A DNA stretch of 64,000 nucleotides from an uncultured bacterium (GTDB lineage Bacteria; Bacillota; Clostridia; Lachnospirales; Lachnospiraceae). A program made the position numbers and the translations under genes. Under the pieces are notes generated by a model. It saw only the letters and a list, made by a program, of their open reading frames with translations, was not told the origin of the DNA and searched no databases. Positions within the stretch are counted from its first letter, which is position 1. Each line of letters begins with the position of its first letter. This document shows, in pieces, positions 51,922 through 59,575 of this stretch. Where the stretch lies: contig CAMWUN010000001.1 in NCBI GenBank assembly GCA_947177425.1, positions 1 to 64,000 on the forward strand. Direction: 5' to 3'.

Positions 51922-53685
51922 CTATAGGGTAGTCTCCACCAGCTTTGCATTTTCTACCTTATATATAATATCGCACTTTTCAATGGTATTTAATCTGTGG
52001 GCTATGATAATCATGGTCTTTTTGCCATGGAAACTGTTCACCGCTTCCATGACTGCTGCCTCTGTGTCGTTGTCAAGGGCGGAAGTGGCTTCGTCAAACA
52101 CCAGTATTTCCGGGTCATTATAAAGAGCCCTTGCAATACCGATGCGCTGCCGCTGTCCCCCCGAAAGCCGCACACCCCTGTCGCCGATGGTCGTATCAAG
52201 CCCTTCCGGCAGCTCTTCAATAAACTCTTTTAGCTGGGCTTCCTCCAGCACTTCCCACAGTCTCTTATCGTCAATTTTGTCTGCATCAATGCCAAACGCA
52301 ATATTATCCCGGATAGATTCGTCTATCAGATAAATGGACTGGGGGATATATCCCACCTGGGCCAGCCAGGATTCATAGTTCTTAAAAATGTCCACTCCAT
52401 CGCAGGTGATTTTCCCTTCCTGTGCGTGGAGCAGTCCCAGAAGCACATCCACAATGGTAGACTTCCCTGCGCCGGAAGCGCCAATAATCCCCACCGATTT
52501 TCCCCTGGGCACAATCATATGGGCATCCTTGAAAATCGCTTTCTGCGAGTCAGGATAATGAAAGCTGATATGATCCAGCTCAATCTTGTCTTCCAGCTTA
52601 ATCTTTTCTGTTTGGGAATTGGCTCTTCTCTCCGCCAGCATGGCGTCTGTTTTCATTCCCTCCTGTAAATTTTCGTACACAAAATCCAGGCTGGGCTGAT
52701 TATAAGCGATCTCCGTGATATAGGTGTTGATTCTGTTAACGCTTGGCAGAACTCTGATTGCCGCCACACCGAAGGTTGCAATGGTCTTGGTAATTGCCTC
52801 CGGTTCACCTCCGCCTCCGATGTAAACAGCCACAAAGGACAGTACACTGACAATAAACACGGTTTCAATCAAAAGTCTGGGGGTGTTGTTCAACACCGCA
52901 TAGTTTCTGGCCACATCCGCCCCTATCCTTCCTGTTTCATAATAATTTCTCACAAAGAATTCTTCCCTGTTTAAAACCTTCACATCCTTAAGTCCATAGG
53001 TAGCCTGAATTCTCCACTTGGCAATCCGTGACTGGATGGACTGGTTTTTGGCCCCTATCCTGTTCAGGGCAGGCTTAAATACCTTAATAATCAGTAAGGT
53101 CAGCAGGCCGAATACGGCAATAATAAACAGGGTCATATACACATTCTGCCACAGCAGCACCACAAAAATCAGAAGGGATACCACCACTTCGCTGGCAAGC
53201 TGGAGCATAGCCAGAATCAGGGAAAATGTCTGGGGAATATCGCTGTCGGTGATACGGAACACCGTAGGGATATCCGCGCCCAGATACTTTTCGTAAGGGC
53301 GGTTTAAAAATTCCGCCATAACCCGGCTGATCATCTTATTCCTGTTCTGTGTAATAAATGAATTCTGCTTGTACGTCAGAAATAAAATGTAAAGATTCTT
53401 GACCACATAAATCACCATAAGCCCGATAAGCAGCGCCATGGTAATCTGCCCCGCATCCTGGATATGGAAATAGCTGCATATTTTTTGCAGAAAATCATAT
53501 TTATTAATGTACCCCACCAGTTCATCCGGGGTCAGAAGAGCCGTCACTACCGGGAGCATGCCGCCAACGCCTAAGGTTTCCAAAAGCCCGCCGATAAATA
53601 TCATGACACCCAGTACCGCCAACTGCTTTTTCTGCTTCCTGTCAAATATATAACTAATCTTGCCAAATAGGTTTGTACTCTTCAT
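51922..53685 (-). CDS. ABC transporter, fused permease-ATPase (MsbA/PglK-type), second copy
   Basis: A 587-aa half-transporter paralogous to 12622-14367. Helices span residues 20-330. The ATPase has GASGAGKST, YIPQSIYLIDESIRDNI, LSGGQRQRIGIARALYN, ILVFDEATSALDNDTE and IIAHRLNT. The two copies share almost the whole Q-loop-to-signature region. It is the first gene after the promoter at 53728-53756, with AAGGAG four bases before the ATG at 53685. It likely flips a lipid-linked saccharide or a glycolipid. Confidence 0.88.
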   Translation of the reverse strand: MKSTNLFGKISYIFDRKQKKQLAVLGVMIFIGGLLETLGVGGMLPVVTALLTPDELVGYINKYDFLQKICSYFHIQDAGQITMALLIGLMVIYVVKNLYILFLTYKQNSFITQNRNKMISRVMAEFLNRPYEKYLGADIPTVFRITDSDIPQTFSLILAMLQLASEVVVSLLIFVVLLWQNVYMTLFIIAVFGLLTLLIIKVFKPALNRIGAKNQSIQSRIAKWRIQATYGLKDVKVLNREEFFVRNYYETGRIGADVARNYAVLNNTPRLLIETVFIVSVLSFVAVYIGGGGEPEAITKTIATFGVAAIRVLPSVNRINTYITEIAYNQPSLDFVYENLQEGMKTDAMLAERRANSQTEKIKLEDKIELDHISFHYPDSQKAIFKDAHMIVPRGKSVGIIGASGAGKSTIVDVLLGLLHAQEGKITCDGVDIFKNYESWLAQVGYIPQSIYLIDESIRDNIAFGIDADKIDDKRLWEVLEEAQLKEFIEELPEGLDTTIGDRGVRLSGGQRQRIGIARALYNDPEILVFDEATSALDNDTEAAVMEAVNSFHGKKTMIIIAHRLNTIEKCDIIYKVENAKLVETTL

Positions 53686-53727
53686 GTAACTCCTTCTTGC
53701 TTTCTGCATATAAACATAATTATCCAA

Positions 53728-53756
53728 ATTATAACATATATTATTTTCATAGGCAA
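53728..53756 (-). promoter_or_regulatory. Predicted sigma-A promoter for the 42-kb minus-strand cluster
   Basis: On the minus strand, TTGCCT (53751-53756), a 17-base spacer and TATAAT (53728-53733). The transcript would begin about 35-40 bases before the ABC gene's start. Its -35 box lies only seven bases from that of the divergent promoter for the methyltransferase gene. Confidence 0.72.
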
Positions 53757-53763
53757 ATTATCA

Positions 53764-53792
53764 TTGCTGGTGTATTAAATATGTGATAAGAT
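53764..53792 (+). promoter_or_regulatory. Predicted promoter for the sugar O-methyltransferase gene
   Basis: TTGCTG (53764-53769), 17 bases, TAAGAT (53787-53792). The leader is about 115 bases long. It holds a hairpin with arms GAACATTGCC (53838-53847) and GGCAATGTTC (53851-53860). Confidence 0.6.
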
Positions 53793-53837
53793 AGTGTTAC
53801 TGTTCACTCCGTGTCCAGTAACATGCAAAAATCCAAC

Positions 53838-53860
53838 GAACATTGCCTTCGGCAATGTTC
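53838..53860 (+). repeat. 10-bp hairpin in the methyltransferase leader
   Basis: GAACATTGCC and GGCAATGTTC enclose a three-base loop. No T-run follows. It sits about 57 bases before the gene start and ahead of an AAGGAAAGGAG site, so it could affect translation or mRNA stability. Confidence 0.6.
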
Positions 53861-53916
53861 AGCCAGACCATTATGATGTACCATAAAGGAAAGGAGCGCT
53901 AACGAAGCTGACTCTC

Positions 53917-54780
53917 ATGAACATAAAAGATTTATTTATCCATTACACGGACAGGCTTTTGTTTAAAATTTACAGGAAAATGCTGTCCCACAGAAACAAA
54001 ACAAGCATTTCGGATGACAACTCCTACCCTGTGGTATGTTACATGGCATCCAGAAACGAACATTTTTTCAAAAAATTCAGAAGAAATCCCACTTACAATG
54101 ACGTTCTGGAACATGTATCCCAGCAACAGGGGATGGAATATTTATCTGTCATCAATAAAAATGATAAACTGAAATTTACAGATGGCGACTGGAATAATTT
54201 CCGCAAAAATGATTTGTACGGGAATCCCGTAGTTTTCCCTTATGAACTCAACGGGCAAAAAGTGCAGATATCTCCCACCACCCTGCGTTATGCCAAAGTA
54301 TTACAGGATATTGTCACTCTGTTCGATGCCCGCCGGTTTCAATCCGTTGCGGAAATCGGCATCGGCTATGCCGGGCAGTGCAGGCTGCTGACAAGTTATC
54401 TAAGCAATATCCAAAGCTATTCTCTGTTTGACCTTCCCGAGGTTTTAGGATTAGCCGGAAGATATCTCGGAAAATTCGGCAAGAGCACGGTTGACAGGAT
54501 TCAGTTTATAGACGGTACTCATATTGACACGGATGGAAATTATGATTTTGTAATAAGCAACTATGCATTTTCGGAATTAGTCCGTGATATCCAGGATATT
54601 TATCTGAACCGGGTAATTTTAAAGTCCAGGGCCGGATACATGACATGGAATACCCTTTCCTATGAAGTGCTGGACGGCTACAGCCTCGATGAACTTCTGG
54701 AAAAGATACCAGGGTCCCGCACCATTGCGGAAGAGCCTCTGACCAAAGAAAATAACTGCATTATTATCTGGGGAAATTAA
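53917..54780 (+). CDS. Putative sugar O-methyltransferase
   Basis: A 287-aa protein resembling the putative sugar O-methyltransferase family found in polysaccharide loci. Basic residues fill the first 50 positions. The SAM-binding strand-loop is in FQSVAEIGIGYAGQCRLL, followed by SYSLFDLPEVLGLAG, RIQFIDGTHI, YDFVISNYAFSEL and GYMTWNTLS. It would cap or decorate a sugar. The gene stands alone on the plus strand between two minus-strand operons. The nearest ribosome-site-like GGAG is about 20 bases before the ATG, unusually far, so a non-ATG start slightly upstream is possible. Confidence 0.8.
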   Translation: MNIKDLFIHYTDRLLFKIYRKMLSHRNKTSISDDNSYPVVCYMASRNEHFFKKFRRNPTYNDVLEHVSQQQGMEYLSVINKNDKLKFTDGDWNNFRKNDLYGNPVVFPYELNGQKVQISPTTLRYAKVLQDIVTLFDARRFQSVAEIGIGYAGQCRLLTSYLSNIQSYSLFDLPEVLGLAGRYLGKFGKSTVDRIQFIDGTHIDTDGNYDFVISNYAFSELVRDIQDIYLNRVILKSRAGYMTWNTLSYEVLDGYSLDELLEKIPGSRTIAEEPLTKENNCIIIWGN

Positions 54781-54787
54781 ACGCTTT

Positions 54788-54813
54788 CTGCGTCAGTCTT
54801 TGTGCTGACGCAG
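54788..54813. terminator. Possible two-way terminator hairpin between convergent genes
   Basis: CTGCGTCAG (54788-54796) pairs with CTGACGCAG (54805-54813) around an eight-base loop. It follows the methyltransferase stop by seven bases and overlaps the final codons of the opposing GT2 gene. Neither strand has a proper T-run, so the terminator call is weak. Confidence 0.4.
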
Positions 54814-55809
54814 GGGTATAATAAATTTGTCGTAAATTTTCACGATACGGTAATAAGCCTCCGGCCACGAAAGCGCCAGCTTCATTCTGGCCTTGTCCCC
54901 CGGGGCGGCATATTCTCCCTGATAGATTCTTTTGATTTCTTTTTTTTCCTTTCCAAGAAAATCCATCAGTTCATTCCCGGAATCCTTCATTCCTCTGTCC
55001 CTGAAATCCACATAGTAAAACAGCATTTTGCGGTAAAACTGGTATTCCGCTTTATCCGCAAGCTGTCCCATCCCCATGCTTCTCAAGTACTGTGCCTGCT
55101 CTTTCCAGAACGGTATTTCATCCCGGAAACGGCGCTCATGCAGTCTGCTGTTCATAATACTGCCGCTGCGGTCCACCATGTAATTGTAATAGGGAGTATC
55201 CAGAAACACACACTTTGACGCCTTCGTAAGCGCCCAGGTGGTGTACATGATGTCCTCGGATTTTCTTCCCTTGGAAAAACGGATATCTTTGATTACATTC
55301 CTGTCAAAAAGCTTGCTCCAGACAGAATGGTAGATGTGATATTGGGCATCCCCGCTGATATAGTACTCCAGCGTCTCCTCCCTGCTTAAGGTAAGAATAT
55401 TTCCTGTGGGATGGATTTCTTCCGCTCCCTCCCCCACCTGGCGGTAGGAACATATGGCAATCTGTGCTTCCCTTTCTTCACAGGCTGTAAGCATGGCTTC
55501 ATACATATCCGGCTCAATCCAGTCATCCCCGTCCACATATCCTATAAAATCCCCACGGGCAATCGCAAGACCGGCGTTTCTGGCATCGGAAGGCCCGCCG
55601 TTTTCCTTGTGTATGACATGGATATCTGCATTTCCTTCCGCGTACCTATCGCATAACTCCGGCGTCCTGTCACCAGAACCATCGTCCACCAGTATGATTT
55701 CCATAGGCTGATAGGTCTGGGCCAGAAGACTATCCATGCACCGGGGCAGATATTGCTCAATATTATATGCAGTTACAATTACCGAAATCAGCTTTTTGTC
55801 CTGTTTCAT
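54793..55809 (-). CDS. Glycosyltransferase family 2
   Basis: A 338-aa GT2: ISVIVTAYNIEQYLPRCM, EIILVDDGSGDRTPELCD, NGGPSDARNAGLAIARG and FIGYVDGDDWIEPDMYE with its DGDD site. The ATG overlaps the stop of the GT11 gene upstream by ATGA. It is the last of a three-gene unit (GT11, GT11, GT2). Donor unknown. Confidence 0.93.
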   Translation of the reverse strand: MKQDKKLISVIVTAYNIEQYLPRCMDSLLAQTYQPMEIILVDDGSGDRTPELCDRYAEGNADIHVIHKENGGPSDARNAGLAIARGDFIGYVDGDDWIEPDMYEAMLTACEEREAQIAICSYRQVGEGAEEIHPTGNILTLSREETLEYYISGDAQYHIYHSVWSKLFDRNVIKDIRFSKGRKSEDIMYTTWALTKASKCVFLDTPYYNYMVDRSGSIMNSRLHERRFRDEIPFWKEQAQYLRSMGMGQLADKAEYQFYRKMLFYYVDFRDRGMKDSGNELMDFLGKEKKEIKRIYQGEYAAPGDKARMKLALSWPEAYYRIVKIYDKFIIPLRQHKD

Positions 55810-56732
55810 CCTTTAACCAGTTCCCCTTCTGGAGAAATCCGAATCATATCCTCCGTATAAATATCCCTGCAGTCCTGATTATTGAACCATTTGGAGGGCG
55901 CTATTACCTTTTTATCCGGGGAAGGGTTCAGCCACGCGCCCCACCAGCTAAAACTGGAATTGGCTAAAATATAGTTCCTGCATCTGCTCATCAGAAACAT
56001 ATCCAGATACCCTGTGTCCTCTCTGTTTCCTTCCACTATCACAAACCGGCTTTCGTCCGTGCAGTTTATCTGTCCGCATAATCCGGGAATCCATTCCCTT
56101 ACCCATTCTGCATCATTGGTGAATATATAAAATACCGCGCCGGAAAAGTGCGCAAGCATATGCTTTACTGCCGCGCTGTAATAGTTTTCCGTGCAGATCC
56201 CCCCATAAATCTGGCTGCTGGTGACATAATCCCCTCTGCGCACATGTACCGCCACAGACAGGCTTCCCTGTATCCGGGCCAGATATCCTTCCATCTTTCC
56301 TTTCAGTTCCCCGCTGATGCCTTTCCACATTCTGTCCGAAAAAATAAAGGCGCTGCGCACCTTATCTTCTATATCCTTAAAGTACTTTTCGCTTTGAAAA
56401 TAGCCGGTCAGATAGGCTCTCTCCTTTTCCAGTATCTGCCTGTCAAAGTTACAGCTATCTTCGTGGTATTCCAGAGACTTCCTTCCAAACAGCTTCCGCC
56501 TGATGCGGTGGGACAGATTTAAAAAGCCGTCGGTAATCTCATTAATTTCGTCCCTGTCCGCCCTCGGATAATCAATGCCGAACACCCAGAGCATGATAAG
56601 CCTTGCGTCCGCCCTCTCATATTCGGTGATATCATCAAATTTTACTTCCCTGCCCATGGCGGAGAGTTTTAAATACAGGGCATACTGAAACATCTGGTTT
56701 CCAAGCCCGCCTGTCATTCTGATTATATTCAT
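55806..56732 (-). CDS. Glycosyltransferase family 11 (alpha-1,2-fucosyltransferase-like)
   Basis: A 308-aa GT11 with all signatures: IIRMTGGLGNQMFQYALYL, the catalytic VAVHVRRGDYVTS, EDTGYLDMFLMSRCRNYI and ILANSSFSWWGAWL. It is the better conserved member of a tandem pair; the next gene upstream shares the start, the FDDI.EY segment and the PRAD.DEI loop. Expected reaction: fucose from GDP-fucose to the 2-OH of a hexose, often galactose. Confidence 0.93.
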   Translation of the reverse strand: MNIIRMTGGLGNQMFQYALYLKLSAMGREVKFDDITEYERADARLIMLWVFGIDYPRADRDEINEITDGFLNLSHRIRRKLFGRKSLEYHEDSCNFDRQILEKERAYLTGYFQSEKYFKDIEDKVRSAFIFSDRMWKGISGELKGKMEGYLARIQGSLSVAVHVRRGDYVTSSQIYGGICTENYYSAAVKHMLAHFSGAVFYIFTNDAEWVREWIPGLCGQINCTDESRFVIVEGNREDTGYLDMFLMSRCRNYILANSSFSWWGAWLNPSPDKKVIAPSKWFNNQDCRDIYTEDMIRISPEGELVKG

Positions 56733-56757
56733 CCCCGGAAACTCTTCCTCTAATTTT

Positions 56758-57714
56758 TTATTTGACCCTTCGGTTCACCTTTCCTTTGGCATCTACCAGT
56801 ATCATTCCCCGGGTATAGACATCTTCGCTGTCCTTATCATTTACCCACCGGTCCGGCGCCACAACCAGCTTGTCCGGATTGTCATTAATCCATGCAGCCC
56901 ACCAGCTAAAACTTGAATTCGAAATAATATTATGCCTGCATCTGCTCATCAGCATCATATCCAGATATCCGGTATATTCCGTGTTGGCCTCCACCATAAT
57001 AAAACGCTTTTCCATTTCCTTAAGTTCTTCCACGCTCATGCCGTCTTCCATCTGGCTCTCAATTAAATGCTCCACCCAGCCCTTTACCCACTTAGGTTCG
57101 TTGCTGAATATATAAAAAACAGCGCCGGGGCATTTTTCCTGCATAAACCGTACTGCCCCTTCGTAATATTTCTCCGTGCAGATTCCCTCATACAATTCTT
57201 CGTCCAGACGGGAATCGCTGCGGTACATATGGATTGCCACCGCCTCTGTACTCTCTATGGCATCCAGACAGGCTTTGGTCACATTGTGAAGCTTCACCGG
57301 AAGATGCATGTCCTCTAATTCCGGGAAGCGGTAGAGGGCCCTGACTTCATCCTTAATGTCTTCAAAGTACTTCTCGCTTTGAAAGTTTCCCCGCAGATAC
57401 ATGGAATCAAAGGTCAGCACTTCAGGGTCGTAAAACCCTTCCTCATAATACTCAATTGCCCGTCTGCCAAACAGCTTTCTCCTGATCCGCTTCATGGGAT
57501 TCATGTCTCCGTCCGTAAATACCGTTATCTCGTCCCAGTCAGCCCTTGGATATTCAATGCCGAAAAGAGCCAGCATAATGGGACGTGTGCTTTCACTGCG
57601 GTATTCATTGATATCATCAAATTTCACTTCTTTTCCCATGGAGCGGAGTTTCAGATACAACGCATACTGGAACATCTGATTCCCAAGCCCTCCGGACATC
57701 CTGATTATATTCAT
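56758..57714 (-). CDS. Glycosyltransferase family 11, tandem copy with altered HxRR motif
   Basis: A 318-aa paralogue of the next gene: IIRMSGGLGNQMFQYALYL, KEVKFDDINEYRSES, YTGYLDMMLMSRCRHNI and NSSFSWWAAWINDNP are all kept. The catalytic block, however, reads AVAIHMYRSDSRLDEEL, where the first arginine of HxRRxDY is tyrosine and the final tyrosine is serine. The copy may have lost activity, or use another donor. The ATG at 57714 has GAGAGG seven bases before it. It is first after a promoter at 57748-57776. Confidence 0.85.
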   Translation of the reverse strand: MNIIRMSGGLGNQMFQYALYLKLRSMGKEVKFDDINEYRSESTRPIMLALFGIEYPRADWDEITVFTDGDMNPMKRIRRKLFGRRAIEYYEEGFYDPEVLTFDSMYLRGNFQSEKYFEDIKDEVRALYRFPELEDMHLPVKLHNVTKACLDAIESTEAVAIHMYRSDSRLDEELYEGICTEKYYEGAVRFMQEKCPGAVFYIFSNEPKWVKGWVEHLIESQMEDGMSVEELKEMEKRFIMVEANTEYTGYLDMMLMSRCRHNIISNSSFSWWAAWINDNPDKLVVAPDRWVNDKDSEDVYTRGMILVDAKGKVNRRVK

Positions 57715-57747
57715 GGCGGCACCTCTCATCCCATACTGAATTAGATA

Positions 57748-57776
57748 ATTTTATCACACTTTTCATTTCACTACAA
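57748..57776 (-). promoter_or_regulatory. Predicted promoter for the GT11-GT11-GT2 unit
   Basis: On the minus strand, TTGTAG (57771-57776), a 17-base spacer and TAAAAT (57748-57753), 34 bases before the start at 57714. The left repeat arm begins 20 bases upstream of its -35 box. Confidence 0.6.
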
Positions 57777-57796
57777 GTTTTGCAGGTTTCCGGCGG

Positions 57797-57986
57797 TAAA
57801 ATTTTGTAACAGCCCGTTACTGTTCACACAGACCTGCGCATTTACTGCGCCGGTTGCGTCCTCAACCCATAAATGAAGGCGGGGACGCTTAGTCTTCCTT
57901 GCCGCCGGACATAGATCCGGCATGGGCTATTGTCCGGCCGGCTGTCCGGGGCGCGCCGTCCTGTAGTGGGCTGTTACAAAATTTTA
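57797..57986. repeat. Perfect 19-bp inverted repeat bracketing 152 bp (candidate invertible or MITE-like element)
   Basis: TAAAATTTTGTAACAGCCC at 57797-57815 is repeated as its exact reverse complement at 57968-57986. The match stops abruptly on both sides. No flanking target duplication is evident (GGCGG on the left, GAACA on the right). A 19-bp exact pair this close is very unlikely by chance. It could be an invertible segment, the ends of a small mobile element, or a pair of operators. Confidence 0.75.
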
Positions 57987-57995
57987 GAACAATTC

Positions 57996-58025
57996 TTGCC
58001 AAAGGGTATCCCCATGGCTTATAAT
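57996..58025 (+). promoter_or_regulatory. Predicted promoter for the MBOAT-SGNH-GT-C unit
   Basis: TTGCCA (57996-58001), an 18-base spacer and a perfect TATAAT (58020-58025). Transcription would begin about 40 bases before the MBOAT start. The -35 box lies nine bases outside the right arm of the 19-bp repeat. Confidence 0.7.
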
Positions 58026-58072
58026 AGCATTGATTTTCAATTTGCATCTGCAGCGCCCGAAAGGATATCTCT

Positions 58073-59536
58073 ATGTTATTTAATTCTTATATATTTATAT
58101 TCCTGTTTTTTCCACTGACACTAATAGGATATTACGGATTAAATCATGCCGGACATCACAAGGCCGCCCTGGCTTTTCTCACGGGTATGTCCATGTGGTT
58201 TTACGGATATAACAATATTCATTATTTGTATCTTTTAATTTTCAGTATTCTTATAAATTTCAGCATATCCTATGTGATGAACCATACTGGCAGAAAACCG
58301 GTCAGGCTTGGCTTTTTATGGCTGGGTGTTTTGGTAAATATTGGTATTTTGTTTTATTTCAAATATTTTGATTTCTTTGTTGAGAATTTTAATGCTGCCT
58401 TTAAGACCCACCTGGCCCTGCTTCATCTTGTGCTGCCTCTGGGAATCAGTTTTTACACGTTCCAGCAGTTGTCCTATGTGATTGACTCCTATAAGGGAGA
58501 GTGCGGCAGTTACAGCTTCCTGGAGTATGCCGCCTATGTATCCTTTTTTCCCCAGTTGATTGCCGGTCCTATTGTGTATCATAGTGAACTGATACCGCAG
58601 TTTCGGGATGCCCGGAACTGGAAGCCGGATTTTGACAATTTAAGCAAAGGGCTCTATGCTTTCGCCCTGGGACTTGCCAAAAAGGTTCTGGTGGCAGATA
58701 CTTTTTCCAAAATTGTGGGCATCGGCTACGGCAGTATACCGGAATTAAACAGCAGCAGCGCTTTCCTTGTGATGGTCTGCTACTCCCTGCAGATTTATTT
58801 TGATTTCAGCGGCTACTGCGATATGGCTTACGGCATGGGTTATATGCTGGGACTGAAACTTCCGGTGAACTTCAATTCCCCTTACAAGGCAGATTCCATT
58901 TCTGCTTTCTGGGACCGGTGGCACATGACCCTGACAAGGTTTTTTACCAAATATGTCTATATTCCCCTGGGCGGAAACCGGAAGGGCAAGATGAGAACCT
59001 GCGCTAATGTGCTTGTTGTTTTCCTTATAAGCGGACTCTGGCACGGGGCCAACTGGACTTTTATTTTGTGGGGCGCCCTGCACGGCCTTGCTTCTGTTTT
59101 TGAAAGGCTGGTTCCTATATCCTCTTTAAAAATACCGGGATTCATAAAGACAGGAGTGACTTTTCTGCTGGTCACTTTTGCCTGGAGCCTGTTCCGGGCC
59201 GAATCCATTGCCGACGCTCTTCTGCTCTGGAGCCGGCTTTTCCACGGGGGACTTGGCAGGTTATATCAGCCTATTACAGACAGCTTCCAGGATCTTACTG
59301 AAATCAGTTTTCTGTACCGTGCGGGACTTGGCGGCATCATATCACGCTTTCCTTATCTGCCTGTTGCAGCATTCACTGCCGCATCTTTGCTGGCCTGTTT
59401 TACCATGCAAAATACACAGGAGAAGACCGCAGATTTGAAATTCACAAACCGGACTCTGCTGACAGCCGCAGGGCTGATGTTCTGGAGTATTATTTCCCTG
59501 TCTGAGATCAGCGAATTTTTATACTTCAATTTTTAA
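58073..59536 (+). CDS. MBOAT membrane O-acyltransferase (AlgI/DltB-like), second copy
   Basis: A 487-aa, roughly twelve-helix protein: FYFKYFDFFVENF, LPLGISFYTFQQLSYVIDSYKG, FFPQLIAGPIVYH, FWDRWHMTLTRFFTKYVYIPLGGN, and the active histidine in GLWHGANWTFILWG. AAAGGA lies seven bases before the ATG. It is not a close copy of the MBOAT at 32736 but has the same size and neighbours, being followed after 39 bp by a secreted SGNH-like protein. Expected role: acylation of the exported glycan. Confidence 0.95.
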   Translation: MLFNSYIFIFLFFPLTLIGYYGLNHAGHHKAALAFLTGMSMWFYGYNNIHYLYLLIFSILINFSISYVMNHTGRKPVRLGFLWLGVLVNIGILFYFKYFDFFVENFNAAFKTHLALLHLVLPLGISFYTFQQLSYVIDSYKGECGSYSFLEYAAYVSFFPQLIAGPIVYHSELIPQFRDARNWKPDFDNLSKGLYAFALGLAKKVLVADTFSKIVGIGYGSIPELNSSSAFLVMVCYSLQIYFDFSGYCDMAYGMGYMLGLKLPVNFNSPYKADSISAFWDRWHMTLTRFFTKYVYIPLGGNRKGKMRTCANVLVVFLISGLWHGANWTFILWGALHGLASVFERLVPISSLKIPGFIKTGVTFLLVTFAWSLFRAESIADALLLWSRLFHGGLGRLYQPITDSFQDLTEISFLYRAGLGGIISRFPYLPVAAFTAASLLACFTMQNTQEKTADLKFTNRTLLTAAGLMFWSIISLSEISEFLYFNF

Positions 59537-59575
59537 TTGCCCGACAAAGAAAAGCAGTGTAGAAGGGAGGTAACT

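Larger units (their letters stand above)
57715..58072. other. Divergent intergenic region with symmetric repeats
   Basis: 358 bp without a supported gene. From left to right it holds a minus promoter, one 19-bp repeat arm, about 150 bp of GC-rich sequence with small hairpins (for example GCCGGA 57904-57909 with TCCGGC 57916-57921), the mirrored arm, and a plus promoter. Neither outward promoter would transcribe the centre. Confidence 0.7.

Noticed and set aside
53796-57827. 12-mer GTTACTGTTCAC in both divergent regions (53796-53807 and 57816-57827)
   Set aside because: Many exact 12-mer pairs are expected by chance in 64 kb. There is no further alignment around them.
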